DNA of 64,000 nucleotides from Amycolatopsis sp. EV170708-02-1 (GCF_022479115.1 NZ_CP092497.1:8680001-8744000), one strand, 5' to 3'. Positions 27,199 through 35,774 are shown, counted from the stretch's first letter. A program made the numbers and translations. Notes: generated from the letters alone by a model not told the origin.

Positions 27199-28926
27199 GC
27201 TCCTTTGGACCGGAGGCGCACTGGGCTGGGGTAGCCGCGGCGACCAGGCGTGCATGAGCTGGGCGTAGCGCGTGGACCGGTCCATGAGTTCGAGGTGGCT
27301 GCCCAGTGCGGTCTCCTTGCCGTCCATCACCAGGACCCGGTCCGCGCGCAACGCCGACGACAGCCGGTGCGCGATCACCACCAGCACCCCGCCCCGCTCG
27401 GCGAACGCCCGTTCCGCGCGGGCTTCGGCGGGCGGGTCGAGGTGCGACGTCGCCTCGTCGAGGATGACGACGCCCGCTTCGCTCGCGTAGACGCGCGCGA
27501 GCGCGATCAGCTGTGCCTCGCCGGCGGACAGCGTGCCGTGCCCGATCTCGCCGTCGAGCCCGCCCAGCCGCGTGACCAGCGGTTCCGCGCCGACGGCCGC
27601 CACCGCCGCCAGGAGTTCGCGGTCCATCGCCGTCTGCGCGAACAGGCCGACGTTGTCCCGCACGGTCCCGGCGAAGACGTACGCCTCCTGCGGGATCAGC
27701 GCGATCATCCGGTGCCGCAGCGCCGCCGGGACCTCCCGGACCGGCACTCCGCCGAGCAGCACCCGACCGCCTTGCGGTGCGAGCATGCCGGTCAGGAGCC
27801 CGGCCAAGGTCGACTTGCCGATCCCGCTCGGTCCCACGACCGCGAGCCGCTCGCCGGGCCGCAGGTGCAGGTCGAGTCCGCGCACCACCGGCTGCGCGGC
27901 CACGCCCCAGCTGAAGGTCAGGTCGCGCACGTAGATCGCGGTCCCGTCGGGTTCGGCCGTGCCGTCGGCTTCCGGCTCCGCCTCGGCCGTCTCGGCGAGC
28001 CGCCGCAGCGCGACGATCAGCCGCAGCACCACGGTGCTCGCGGTCGCGGCCAGCCCCCGCAACGCCGGCTGCATCGTCGTCGCCAGGTAGACGAGCGCGC
28101 CCAGCGCGGCACCGGCGGTGAGCACCCCGGCCTCGACCATGCCCGGCGCCACCAGCAACGCCAGGAGCAGCGGCACGAAACCACCGGTCGCGATCACCAC
28201 CGTCCTGGCCGCCCCGGACCGCGCCACCCGCACGGCCGCCTTGGCCTGCGTTTCGATGGCGTCGTAGAGCTCCAGCGCCGCCAGGGGTTCCGCGCCGCAC
28301 GCGACGATGTCACGCATCCCGGACAGCGACGCGCCCGCGACCTCGGCGGTCCGCTCGTCGGCCAGCGCGAGCGCGCGCTGACGCCGCGCCAGCGACGGGA
28401 GCAGGCAGGCGAACACGAGAACCGAGACCACCACCGGGATCGCCACGATCAGGGCGAGCGAACCGGCGACGGTGAACAACCCGGCGAGCGCCGCCACCGT
28501 CGTCACGATCATCCCGCGCGCCTGCACCAGCAGCCCGGCCGTGGCGTCGCGCACCACCTCGACGTGCTGGGTGATGCGGGCGACGCCACTGGCGTCCGGC
28601 TGATTGCGCGGTGGCGCCGGATCGTGCAGGACCCCGCGTACGACGGCGGTCACCAGCGCGTCGCGCAACGGCTCGACGACCTTGCCGAGCTGATGCCACA
28701 CCAGCCGCGAACCGAACGCGCCGATCACCGCGACCAGCCCGAAGACCGCGAGCCAACGCAGTCCGGTGCCTGGCCGATCCGCGGCAAACCCCTCGTCAAC
28801 CGCGAGTTCGACCAGGCGACCGGACAAGAACGCGGGCGCGCTCTCCAGCACGGAGCAGGCCAGCAGGACCAGCCCGCCGCGCCACTGCCCGGCCAGCGCC
28901 GAGCGATAGAGCCCCCAGACGCTCAT
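27196..28926 (-). CDS. ABC exporter (membrane + ATPase), RamB-like half of lanthipeptide exporter
   Basis: A 576-aa half-transporter with an N-terminal six-helix membrane domain (to ~320) and a C-terminal ATPase. The ATPase has Walker A GPSGIGKST, Q-loop LIPQEAYVF, a signature reading LSAGEAQ (degenerate LSGGQ), Walker B VVILDEATSHLD and H-loop VIAHRLSS. ATG 28926 overlaps the upstream exporter gene by 4 bp. It is the last gene of the synthetase-precursor-exporter operon; with the preceding gene it should form a heterodimeric exporter of the lanthipeptide, as RamA/RamB do for SapB. Its stop overlaps the repeat at 27148-27198. Confidence 0.9.
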   Translation of the reverse strand: MSVWGLYRSALAGQWRGGLVLLACSVLESAPAFLSGRLVELAVDEGFAADRPGTGLRWLAVFGLVAVIGAFGSRLVWHQLGKVVEPLRDALVTAVVRGVLHDPAPPRNQPDASGVARITQHVEVVRDATAGLLVQARGMIVTTVAALAGLFTVAGSLALIVAIPVVVSVLVFACLLPSLARRQRALALADERTAEVAGASLSGMRDIVACGAEPLAALELYDAIETQAKAAVRVARSGAARTVVIATGGFVPLLLALLVAPGMVEAGVLTAGAALGALVYLATTMQPALRGLAATASTVVLRLIVALRRLAETAEAEPEADGTAEPDGTAIYVRDLTFSWGVAAQPVVRGLDLHLRPGERLAVVGPSGIGKSTLAGLLTGMLAPQGGRVLLGGVPVREVPAALRHRMIALIPQEAYVFAGTVRDNVGLFAQTAMDRELLAAVAAVGAEPLVTRLGGLDGEIGHGTLSAGEAQLIALARVYASEAGVVILDEATSHLDPPAEARAERAFAERGGVLVVIAHRLSSALRADRVLVMDGKETALGSHLELMDRSTRYAQLMHAWSPRLPQPSAPPVQRS

Positions 28927-30590
28927 TGCGCGCCCTCGGTGAAGACAGCTCGATAAGCCGGATTCCGCCACAGCCCGGCATGCGCGCCGACCGCCCGGAC
29001 GCGGCCGTCTTCCAGCCACACCACCGTGTCCGCCCGCGACGCGGTGGCGGCGCGATGCGTCACCACCACCCTGGTCCGGCCGGGGAGCGTGCGTTCGATC
29101 GCCTCCTCGACGGCGGCTTCGGTGACCGTGTCGAGGCTGGCGGTGGCGTCGTCGAGGATGAGCACCCGCGGCGCGTGCGCGATCGCGCGGGCCAGGCCGA
29201 TCCGCTGCGCCTCCCCGCCGGAGAGCGGTGTCTCCCTGAGCGGCGTCCGGTAGCCGTCCGGCAGCCGGACGATCAGATCGTCGACCTGCGCGGATCGGCA
29301 GGCGGCGCGCACGGCGGCCTCGCCCGCCCACGAGCCGTAGCCGACGGCGTCCCCGATCGTCGCGCCGAGCAGCGCGGGCCGTTCGAAGGCGAACCCGACC
29401 ACCGCGCGGAGTTCGTACGGCCGCAGCTTCTCCAGCGGACGGCCGTCGAGCGTCGCCGTCCCCTCGTCCGGCGACAGGAGTCCACCGAGGACGTTGACCA
29501 GCGCGGACTTCCCCGAGCCGGACCGCCCGACGACCGCGGTGAACCGGCCGCCCCGCACGAGCAGGTCGACGTCGCGCAACGCGCCTTCGACGGTGACGCC
29601 GCGCAGTTCGAGCGTGCCCCGCCCGGGGACGACGCCGAGTTCGCCCGGTTCGGGGACGGGCGACTCCAGCACCTCGGTGATCCGCCGCGCACACGACCGA
29701 GCGCGGGAAAGCGTGGTGAGCAAGGGAATCTGCGTGATGAGCCCCATGCCGAGCGCGACGTAGCCGAGGGCCGCGAGGACCTGGCCGACGGTCAGCCTGC
29801 CTTCCAGCACACCGAAACCGGCGGCGGCGAGCACCGCGAGTTCGACCGCGGGCAGCAGCAGACCGGAACGCCACACCATCCGCGCCTGCGTGCGCCACAT
29901 CCCGCGGCCGGCGAGGCTCAGTTTCGGCAGGGGCCGCAGGACACGGTCGGCTTCGCGATCGGCGGTGCCCGACGCGGCGATCGTGCGGAGCCCGGCGACG
30001 GCGTCGACCATCCTCGCCGCGAGTTCGCCGGAAACCTCTTGATAGGTGAGGACGTCGTCGGCGGTGTTCTTCAGATGGGTGCGCGCGAGCATCAGGCCGA
30101 ACGGGATGCTGCCGAGGAAGACGAGCGCGAGCCGCCAGTCCATCAGCGCGAGCAGCACGACGGCCCCGCCGGAGATGAGGGTGGTCGACCCGAGCTGGAC
30201 GACGACCGAGGCGACCAGTCCCGCGCCGGTGCAGTCGCCGGTGAGCCTGCTGATCGCGTCACCGTCGGCGAAGGTCGATCCGGTGCCGAGCGCGAGATAG
30301 CGGTCGGCGAGTTTCCGGCGCAGCCAGGCCGTGGCGGACGCGGTCATCCGGGCGGTGAGGATGCCGCCGATCAGGCCGACGGCGATCTCGGTGACGCCGA
30401 GGACGATCAGCCAGGAGACCTCGGGCAGGCTGGGCCGCCCGGCGACCACGGCGTCGACCGCGGCGGCGAGCGCGCCGGGCAGGAGCAGCCCCGCCGCCGT
30501 CCCGGCGAGCGCGCTGAAGATCAGCGCGATCAGGCGGGGGCGATCCAGCGCGGTCACCTTGACCAGCAACCGATCGGCGGAACCCGCCAT
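28923..30590 (-). CDS. ABC exporter (membrane + ATPase), RamA-like half of lanthipeptide exporter
   Basis: A 555-aa half-transporter. Membrane helices fill residues ~20-290; the ATPase has Walker A GRSGSGKSA, Q-loop FAFERPALLG, signature LSGGEAQ, and Walker B VLILDDATASLD, in which Asp replaces the usual catalytic Glu. H-loop is VTHRAAT. A substituted catalytic Glu in one half and a degenerate signature in the other is the standard asymmetry of heterodimeric exporters. ATG 30590 follows AAGGAG. It lies about 210 bp after the precursor gene, beyond a hairpin and a dispersed repeat. Confidence 0.9.
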   Translation of the reverse strand: MAGSADRLLVKVTALDRPRLIALIFSALAGTAAGLLLPGALAAAVDAVVAGRPSLPEVSWLIVLGVTEIAVGLIGGILTARMTASATAWLRRKLADRYLALGTGSTFADGDAISRLTGDCTGAGLVASVVVQLGSTTLISGGAVVLLALMDWRLALVFLGSIPFGLMLARTHLKNTADDVLTYQEVSGELAARMVDAVAGLRTIAASGTADREADRVLRPLPKLSLAGRGMWRTQARMVWRSGLLLPAVELAVLAAAGFGVLEGRLTVGQVLAALGYVALGMGLITQIPLLTTLSRARSCARRITEVLESPVPEPGELGVVPGRGTLELRGVTVEGALRDVDLLVRGGRFTAVVGRSGSGKSALVNVLGGLLSPDEGTATLDGRPLEKLRPYELRAVVGFAFERPALLGATIGDAVGYGSWAGEAAVRAACRSAQVDDLIVRLPDGYRTPLRETPLSGGEAQRIGLARAIAHAPRVLILDDATASLDTVTEAAVEEAIERTLPGRTRVVVTHRAATASRADTVVWLEDGRVRAVGAHAGLWRNPAYRAVFTEGAQ

Positions 30591-30640
30591 CCCACTCCTT
30601 AGTCTCGGGTCGGAGGCGAGGGCCCCCTTCCCCTCGTCTC

Positions 30641-30691
30641 ACGCGGTGAAGGGCGCTTTACCCGCATCGCATGCGGTGAAGGGCCCCTTCA
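30641..30691. repeat. 51-nt interspersed hairpin repeat, copy 2
   Basis: Homologue of 27148-27198, sharing ACGCGGTGAAGG, GCTTT, GCATCGCATGCGGTGAA and CCTTCA blocks. It contains the self-complementary TGAAGGGCCCCTTCA at 30677-30691. It sits in the gap between the precursor and the exporter genes, just before the exporter RBS, and may therefore affect exporter expression. Confidence 0.7.
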
Positions 30692-30746
30692 GCCACTCCT
30701 CAACACCGTGATCCCAACGAGATGAACCGGAAGGCAAAATGAAGAC

Positions 30747-30783
30747 GCGGGAGCGGCGCACTTGGCCTGTGCCGCTCCCGCGC
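30747..30783 (-). terminator. hairpin between lanthipeptide precursor and exporter genes
   Basis: A 12-bp stem (CGCGGGAGCGGC with its complement) and 13-nt loop begins about 20 bp after the precursor stop codon. This is the usual place for a partial terminator that keeps precursor transcript above exporter transcript in lanthipeptide operons. No T tract is seen. Confidence 0.6.
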
Positions 30784-30803
30784 CTTCAGTGATCAGCCGT
30801 GAC

Positions 30804-30947
30804 TCAGTGGCAGGTCAGCAGGCTGACGGTGCTGTTCGCGCAGGAGGCCAGCAGGCTGAGGTTGCTCGCGCCGCCGTGGCTGCCACCGCCGCCGCCTTCG
30901 AGAACCTCGGGGGCTTCCAGGGCCTGCAGGTCGAGAACCAGTTCCAT
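30804..30947 (-). CDS. class III lanthipeptide precursor (SapB/RamS-like, 47 aa)
   Basis: A 47-codon gene with ATG 30947 after GAAAGGGAA. The leader starts MELVLDLQALEAPE, containing the LDLQ-type motif recognised by class III synthetases, followed by a Gly-rich stretch. The core carries SNLSLLASC and STVSLLTC, two S-x2-S-x3/4-C units that give lanthionine or labionin rings in RamS/AmfS and labyrinthopeptins. It lies 40 bp after the synthetase gene and before two ABC exporter genes, the order of ramC-S-A-B in Streptomyces. The mature product could be a surfactant-like morphogen; that is inference from the ramS resemblance. Confidence 0.93.
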   Translation of the reverse strand: MELVLDLQALEAPEVLEGGGGGSHGGASNLSLLASCANSTVSLLTCH

Positions 30948-30986
30948 GGTGTTCCCTTTCACTAGTTACCTCTTGGTCCGCCGTCC

Positions 30987-33527
30987 TCATCGGACGGCAG
31001 TTCGGGAGGACAGGAAGGGCAGCGCGGCCTTCCCGTCCAGGGTGGCGGCCAAGGCGAGCAGGACGCCCGCGCCGCCGGTGACGACGTCCATCGACAGCCG
31101 CAGCAGCTGGTTGCCGGGGAACGCCAGGCCGCCCTTGTACGGCACCGCGTACCAGGCGAGCCGGGAAAGATGCAGGTCGATGGCGTCGCGGACACGCTGG
31201 TCCGGTTCGGCGCCCATGGCGAGCGCGGTCATCAGCCCGCCCCTGCCGAACAACAGCCCGGGGTGGATGACGAACTCGCCTCGGCACGCTTCACGCAGGC
31301 CGGGAAGGCTCTTCAACGCCTTCGCGTCCGGGCGGTGCTTCGCCAGCTCTTCGGCGACCATGAGGATCCCGGCGCTGCCGACACCCGCGTACGGCAACGT
31401 CCGGGTCTCGCCGTCGCGGACCTGCAGCGAACCGTCGTCGGACTCGACGCATTCCTCGATGTCACGCTCCAGCGCCTGGTCGGCGAAGGACAGCCAGCCT
31501 TCTTCACGGGTGCGCTCGAACAGTCGCACGAACAGCAGCGCCGGACCGGACCAGCCGTTGAGCAGCCCGGCGCGGCCGAAGTCGCCGGGCGGGTCGGCGA
31601 TCTCGAGCGCTTCGGCGAGCCGGACGGCGGTGGCGAGCGCCTGCCTGCCGAACTCGTTGTCCTTGCGGGCCACCGCGAAGTGCAGCTGAGTGAGCCCGAT
31701 GCCGGACAGGCCGCCTTCCAGGCCGTGGTCGGTGGTCTGCTCGACCAGCCTCGCCGACGCCGCCAAGAGTTTGGTGGCCTCTTCCCGGTATCCGAGTTCT
31801 TCGAGGACGTACGCGATCCCGTACGAGCCGTCGTAGAACCCCGGCCGTCCCGGCGGATCGCGGCGGATCGAGTCCAGCAGCCAGCGCTCGTGGGCGGGAT
31901 GCCGATGACCGGCGCCGTGCAGGGCGTGGAGGACGCCGGCCGCGCCGTAGCCGAAGCACGCGCCGCCGACGCGGAACTGTTCGATGTCGCCGGGGAAGAG
32001 CCGGTCGGTGCGCTCGGGGGTCGCGCTGGCGAGGATCGCCTCGGTGATCTGCTTGCGGACCAGCGCCCAGTCGGGTCGGTCCTGGTCCAGCTCCGTGGTG
32101 CTCGTGAGCGGCGGCATGTTCCGGGGCGCGAGCTCCGCGACGATCGAGTCGGCGTAGCCCTCCGGGACGTCGAAGCGCTGCTGGACGAAGTCCGCGAGAC
32201 CGCGCAGCTTCGCCGGGGCGAGTTCGAGGAGCGTCGTGAGCGGAAGGAAGATCCACAGCTTGAGGACGGCGAGCGCGTACTCGTCGACCTCGAACCCGTT
32301 CCGGTCCCTCGGGGCACGGAAGCCGGGCGCGCCGAGCGCGGGCCGCGTGCCGCTTTCGATGTCGGCGGCCATCTCGAAGTCGATCAGGGAGACGGTGTCG
32401 TCGTCCCCGTCGACCAGGATGTTCAGCGAGTGCAGGTCGCCGAAGACGATGCCGCGGCCGTGCACCTCGCCGAGGGTCGCCTCCACCCGCCGGACCAGCG
32501 CCAGCGCGCGTTCGGTGTACGCGGCGATGTCGGCCTCGGTGGTGTCGCGCCTGGTGAGCGGGTAGTTGCGGGCGAGCCAGTTGCCGAGCGAGACGCCCGG
32601 CATGTACTCCATCGCCAGGAAGTGGTGCTCCCAGACGGTGAAGCGGTCGTAGGCGGCGGGGATGCCGTCGATGCCCTTCAGTCGCTCCAGCACCTCGTGC
32701 TCACGGCGGAGGCGTTCGACGGCGTCGACCTCGTCGCGGTCCAGGCCGGCGAACGGCCGGGCCTCCTTGAGGACCACTCGTTCGCCGTCGGACTTCCGGT
32801 CGGCGAGGTACACGCCGCCGCCGTTCGAGAAGTGCAGCGAACTTTTCACCTGATAGGGGAACTGCTCCGCGCTGCCGCTCTTGCGAGCTGCGAGATGAGG
32901 GGCGAGGAACTCCGGAATCGTCACCCAGTCGGGTACGGAGAAGGTCGGTTCGCGCTTGTCCGGGACCAGCGTGCCGTCCGGTTTGCGGACCGCGAGAACC
33001 CGCTTGCCGTCGAGTTCGACCCATTGCTCGGCGAATCCGCCGTAGCGGACGTAGAGCGGCCCGGCACCATACCGAAGATCACTGAGAATGTACGCCCCTG
33101 GTTCGCCGTCGAGCTTCGCCGACAACGCGACGAGAACACGTTCGAGCTCGTTGTTGTCAGCTGGATAAAGAGTCAGTAACTTACCGCTTCCGTCACGCGG
33201 GGCATATTTGGAATTCCTGGCGAGCAGGGTCGTCCGCGAACGCAGATGCTTGTAGGACACGGCGTGCTCGACACAATGCTCGTGCACCTTCACGAGCACC
33301 CGCTCGGCGTTGCCCAAACCTGCCGACACGTGGATTTTCCAGCCCTGCAAGGGAAGGTTTCGAGCAACAGGGTGCAACAACCGCCACACTCCACGCACTC
33401 CGGTGCGCCAGCCGTCCCCGGGGGCGGGCAGCAGGGAGGCGAAATCGTCGGCGGCGTCCCCCGTTTCCCGCTGTTCATCGAAGAACAGTGGATCGGCGAA
33501 GCAATACGCTTCGTACCGGACGTCCAT
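30987..33527 (-). CDS. class III lanthionine/labionin synthetase (RamC/LanKC-like)
   Basis: An 846-aa three-domain enzyme. The N-terminal ~200 residues form the phospho-Ser/Thr lyase domain. The kinase domain follows, with the Lys strand ERVVLKEARPF, catalytic loop VFGDLHSLNIL and metal motif LIDFE. The C-terminal ~320 residues are a LanC-like barrel with repeated GxG segments (GYGAAGVL, GLSGIGLTQL, LNGWSGPALL, AGVGSAGIL) but no Cys-His-Cys zinc ligands, which defines class III rather than class IV. It phosphorylates, eliminates and cyclises Ser/Cys pairs of the precursor. ATG 33527 follows AAGGAGGGG; the frame extends uselessly to 33809. No ramR-type regulator adjoins. Confidence 0.93.
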   Translation of the reverse strand: MDVRYEAYCFADPLFFDEQRETGDAADDFASLLPAPGDGWRTGVRGVWRLLHPVARNLPLQGWKIHVSAGLGNAERVLVKVHEHCVEHAVSYKHLRSRTTLLARNSKYAPRDGSGKLLTLYPADNNELERVLVALSAKLDGEPGAYILSDLRYGAGPLYVRYGGFAEQWVELDGKRVLAVRKPDGTLVPDKREPTFSVPDWVTIPEFLAPHLAARKSGSAEQFPYQVKSSLHFSNGGGVYLADRKSDGERVVLKEARPFAGLDRDEVDAVERLRREHEVLERLKGIDGIPAAYDRFTVWEHHFLAMEYMPGVSLGNWLARNYPLTRRDTTEADIAAYTERALALVRRVEATLGEVHGRGIVFGDLHSLNILVDGDDDTVSLIDFEMAADIESGTRPALGAPGFRAPRDRNGFEVDEYALAVLKLWIFLPLTTLLELAPAKLRGLADFVQQRFDVPEGYADSIVAELAPRNMPPLTSTTELDQDRPDWALVRKQITEAILASATPERTDRLFPGDIEQFRVGGACFGYGAAGVLHALHGAGHRHPAHERWLLDSIRRDPPGRPGFYDGSYGIAYVLEELGYREEATKLLAASARLVEQTTDHGLEGGLSGIGLTQLHFAVARKDNEFGRQALATAVRLAEALEIADPPGDFGRAGLLNGWSGPALLFVRLFERTREEGWLSFADQALERDIEECVESDDGSLQVRDGETRTLPYAGVGSAGILMVAEELAKHRPDAKALKSLPGLREACRGEFVIHPGLLFGRGGLMTALAMGAEPDQRVRDAIDLHLSRLAWYAVPYKGGLAFPGNQLLRLSMDVVTGGAGVLLALAATLDGKAALPFLSSRTAVR

Positions 33528-33953
33528 CGAACAGCCCCTCCTTGGCACCAATCGGATGGGCCATGTGCACCATCGCGATGCAGAATATTCCACCTGCCGG
33601 ACCCCGAACGGCCAATCCGCCATATCGGGGGTTCGGATGGGCTGTTCAGGGTCGTGAATTCGAAATCTACCGAATGGTAGGGGTACCCAGCGTGAGATCA
33701 ACTCGGATTCCAACCACCCGGTCGGTGTGTAACAGGAACGCACCGGCGTCGTAATCCCAGGTCGAAGCGCGGAAAACAATATTGCGCGACGGAATTGACA
33801 GAGCGCCAACCGGCCGCGCTTCGTGATCTATTCACCCGAGGTCTGGACCACTGCCCCGGCCCGTGGCGCCCGCCACGCGGCCCACCGGTCGCCCGTCGGC
33901 GGTGATCCGCCCGGAGGTACGTTGTCGCCGGTGGAGCGGGTAAGGAGGCCGAC
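33528..33953. other. divergent intergenic region upstream of the lanthipeptide operon
   Basis: About 425 bp with lower GC than the neighbours and no credible gene. It must hold the operon promoter (minus) and that of the membrane-protein pair (plus). CGGATGGGC occurs as a direct repeat at 33552-33560 and 33634-33642, and a CCGAAC/GTTCGG dyad surrounds 33605-33636; either could be a regulator site, neither is strong. Confidence 0.45.
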
Positions 33954-34319
33954 GTGATCACAGGGTTCGCGGTGACCGTCGCGATCTGCGCGACGCTGGT
34001 CGCGGTGTGGAGTTTCGTCCAGGCGGCACGCAAGAAGCTGCCGGACAACGCGCTGCTCGCCGGCCTCGCCGTACTCGAGGTGCTCCTGGTGGCCCAGCTC
34101 GTGATCGGCGTGGTCCTGCTGATCGGCGGCGGCCGCCCCGGCAGCATGGCCACCTATCTCGCCTACCTGATCGGCTGCCTGGTCGTGCTCCCGCTCGGGA
34201 CGTTCTGGGCGCTGGCCGAGCGCACCCGGGCGAGCACCGCGATCCTCGGGATCGCCTGTCTCGCCATCCCGGTGATGGTGCTGCGGCTGCACGAGGTGTG
34301 GGCGGGCGCCAGTGCCTGA
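33954..34319 (+). CDS. four-helix membrane protein, unknown function
   Basis: A 121-aa protein that is almost entirely hydrophobic: four helices including MITGFAVTVAICATLVAVWS, LAVLEVLLVAQLVIGVVLLI, YLAYLIGCLVVLPLGTFWAL and ILGIACLAIPVMVL. GTG 33954 follows AAGGAGG. It is followed without a gap by a second small membrane protein, and such pairs are conserved in actinobacteria, but I know no function. Confidence 0.82.
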   Translation: MITGFAVTVAICATLVAVWSFVQAARKKLPDNALLAGLAVLEVLLVAQLVIGVVLLIGGGRPGSMATYLAYLIGCLVVLPLGTFWALAERTRASTAILGIACLAIPVMVLRLHEVWAGASA

Positions 34320-34338
34320 AGAAACCGAGGAGAAGACG

Positions 34339-34734
34339 GTGGACACCGCGACGGACAAGGCCTCCGGCCCGGGACGGATCCTGGTCGCCGTGTACGCGAT
34401 CTTCGCGCTGGCGGCGACCTCACGCGCCGCCGTGCAGATCAGCACCAAATTCCACGAAGCCCCGCTGGCCTACGCCCTGTCCGCGTTCGCGGCCGTCGTC
34501 TACCTGCTGGCCACCGTGGCACTGGCCCGCCGCGGCGCGGGCTGGTGGCGGATCGCGCTGATCGCCTGCGGCGTCGAACTGCTCGGCGTGCTGACCGTCG
34601 GCACGTTCAGTCTCTTCGACCGCGAGGCCTTCCCGCACGCCACCGTGTGGTCGGTCTACGGACAGGGCTACCTCTTCATCCCGCTGGTGCTGCCGGTGAT
34701 CGGGCTCTTCTGGTTGCGTAGGGCAAAGCCGTAG
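34339..34734 (+). CDS. four-helix membrane protein, unknown function
   Basis: A 131-aa membrane protein with four helices (ILVAVYAIFALAATSRAAV, ALSAFAAVVYLLATVALA, IALIACGVELLGVLTVGTF, LFIPLVLPVIGLFWL) and a conserved-looking SLFDREAFPHATVWSVYGQG loop before the last helix. GTG 34339 is preferred for GAGGAG 6 nt upstream; GTG 34312, overlapping the previous gene by 8 bp, is the alternative. Paired with the preceding gene in one operon that ends at the hairpin at 34749. Confidence 0.8.
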   Translation: MDTATDKASGPGRILVAVYAIFALAATSRAAVQISTKFHEAPLAYALSAFAAVVYLLATVALARRGAGWWRIALIACGVELLGVLTVGTFSLFDREAFPHATVWSVYGQGYLFIPLVLPVIGLFWLRRAKP

Positions 34735-34748
34735 CGGAGAGCGTTGGG

Positions 34749-34794
34749 CTCGTGAGTGGCAAGGACGGTTAGAACCGTCCTTGCCACTCACGAG
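34749..34794. terminator. 22-bp perfect hairpin, bidirectional terminator
   Basis: CTCGTGAGTGGCAAGGACGG plus TT pairs perfectly with its complement around a 2-nt loop. It separates the convergent membrane-protein operon and the MCE gene, and its right arm contains the MCE stop codon. Confidence 0.85.
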
Positions 34795-35774
34795 TCGAAA
34801 CAGCCCTTTTCGTTGAGCGGGCCGAAGGTGGGCAGGACCAGCCCGCACAGGTAGCCGTCGATCCAGCGCCCGTTGCCCGCGACGTTGGTGAGCACCCGGA
34901 TCGCCGGCGCGAACGCGGCGATCCCCTTCGCCAGCGAATCCTGATTGCGCTGGAGCATCGACGTCAGCCGGTCGAGTTGTTCGAGCACCGGGCCCAGTTG
35001 CCCGTCGTTGTCGGCGATGATGCCGTCGAGCGCGGTCGCGAGCCGTTTCGAGCCGTCGAGAAGCTCCTTGATCGCCTGCTGCCGGGTGGAGATCGCGCGC
35101 AGCAGCGCGTTGCCGTCCTGGATCAGCCGCTGGGCCTCGGTGTCGCGGTCGGCGAGGGTCTGCGAGACCTGCCGCGTGTTCGCGACGAGCGTTCGGAGCT
35201 GCCGGTCTCGGGAGGCGATGGTGCCGGAGAGTTTCGTGATCCCGTCGAGCGCGGAGCGGACGTCGGCCGGAGTATCGGCGAAAGTCGCGGAAATCGTGTC
35301 GAAGCTTTTCGCCAGTTGGCCGACGTCGATGGCGTCGACGGTTTTCGACAAATCCCGAAACGCTTCAAGGACGTCATACGGCGCGGTGGTCCGCCTCAGC
35401 GGGATCGGGTCTCCTGGATCGAGGATCGCTTCGCCGCGCGGATCGAGCGCCAAGTACTTCTGCCCCAGGACGTTCTTGATCTGGATGGACGCGCTCGTGG
35501 CGTCGCCGACCCAAGCGTCCTTCACCCGGAAGGAGACGAGCACGCGATCGCCTTCGAGGTCGATCTCGGACACCTTGCCGACCTTCACCCCGGCGATCCG
35601 GACGTCGTTGTCGGCGCGCAGTCCGCCCGCGTCGGAGAATTCGGCGGAATACGTGGTTCCGCCGCCGATCACCGGCAGGGCATCGGCGTTGAGCGCCGCC
35701 GCCATGCCGAGGGCCATCGTGGTGAGCCCGGCGAGCGCCACCTTGACCGGATCCGCCGCGCCGAAGGACCTCAT
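34788..35774 (-). CDS. solitary MCE-family protein (MlaD domain)
   Basis: A 328-aa protein with one N-terminal helix (PVKVALAGLTTMALGMAAAL), an MlaD/MCE beta-barrel domain at about 35-110 (YSAEFSDAGGLRADNDVRIAGVKVG... pattern, with the VLGQKYLALDP strand), and a long helical needle region to ~300 rich in Ser/Asp/Leu heptads. MCE proteins form lipid-transfer tunnels with YrbE permeases, usually as six-gene sets. Here there is one MCE gene without yrbE neighbours, so it must act alone or join a remote complex. ATG 35774 follows GAGGTGAGG. The C-terminus ends with a Cys-containing GLVLPTFGPLNEKGCFDS, and the final codons lie in a terminator hairpin. Confidence 0.88.
   Translation of the reverse strand: MRSFGAADPVKVALAGLTTMALGMAAALNADALPVIGGGTTYSAEFSDAGGLRADNDVRIAGVKVGKVSEIDLEGDRVLVSFRVKDAWVGDATSASIQIKNVLGQKYLALDPRGEAILDPGDPIPLRRTTAPYDVLEAFRDLSKTVDAIDVGQLAKSFDTISATFADTPADVRSALDGITKLSGTIASRDRQLRTLVANTRQVSQTLADRDTEAQRLIQDGNALLRAISTRQQAIKELLDGSKRLATALDGIIADNDGQLGPVLEQLDRLTSMLQRNQDSLAKGIAAFAPAIRVLTNVAGNGRWIDGYLCGLVLPTFGPLNEKGCFDS

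Noticed and set aside
33528..33650. Direct repeats as binding sites for a RamR-like activator
   Set aside because: CGGATGGGC occurs only twice, 82 bp apart, and no ramR homologue is in the window. I keep it only as a note in the intergenic entry.
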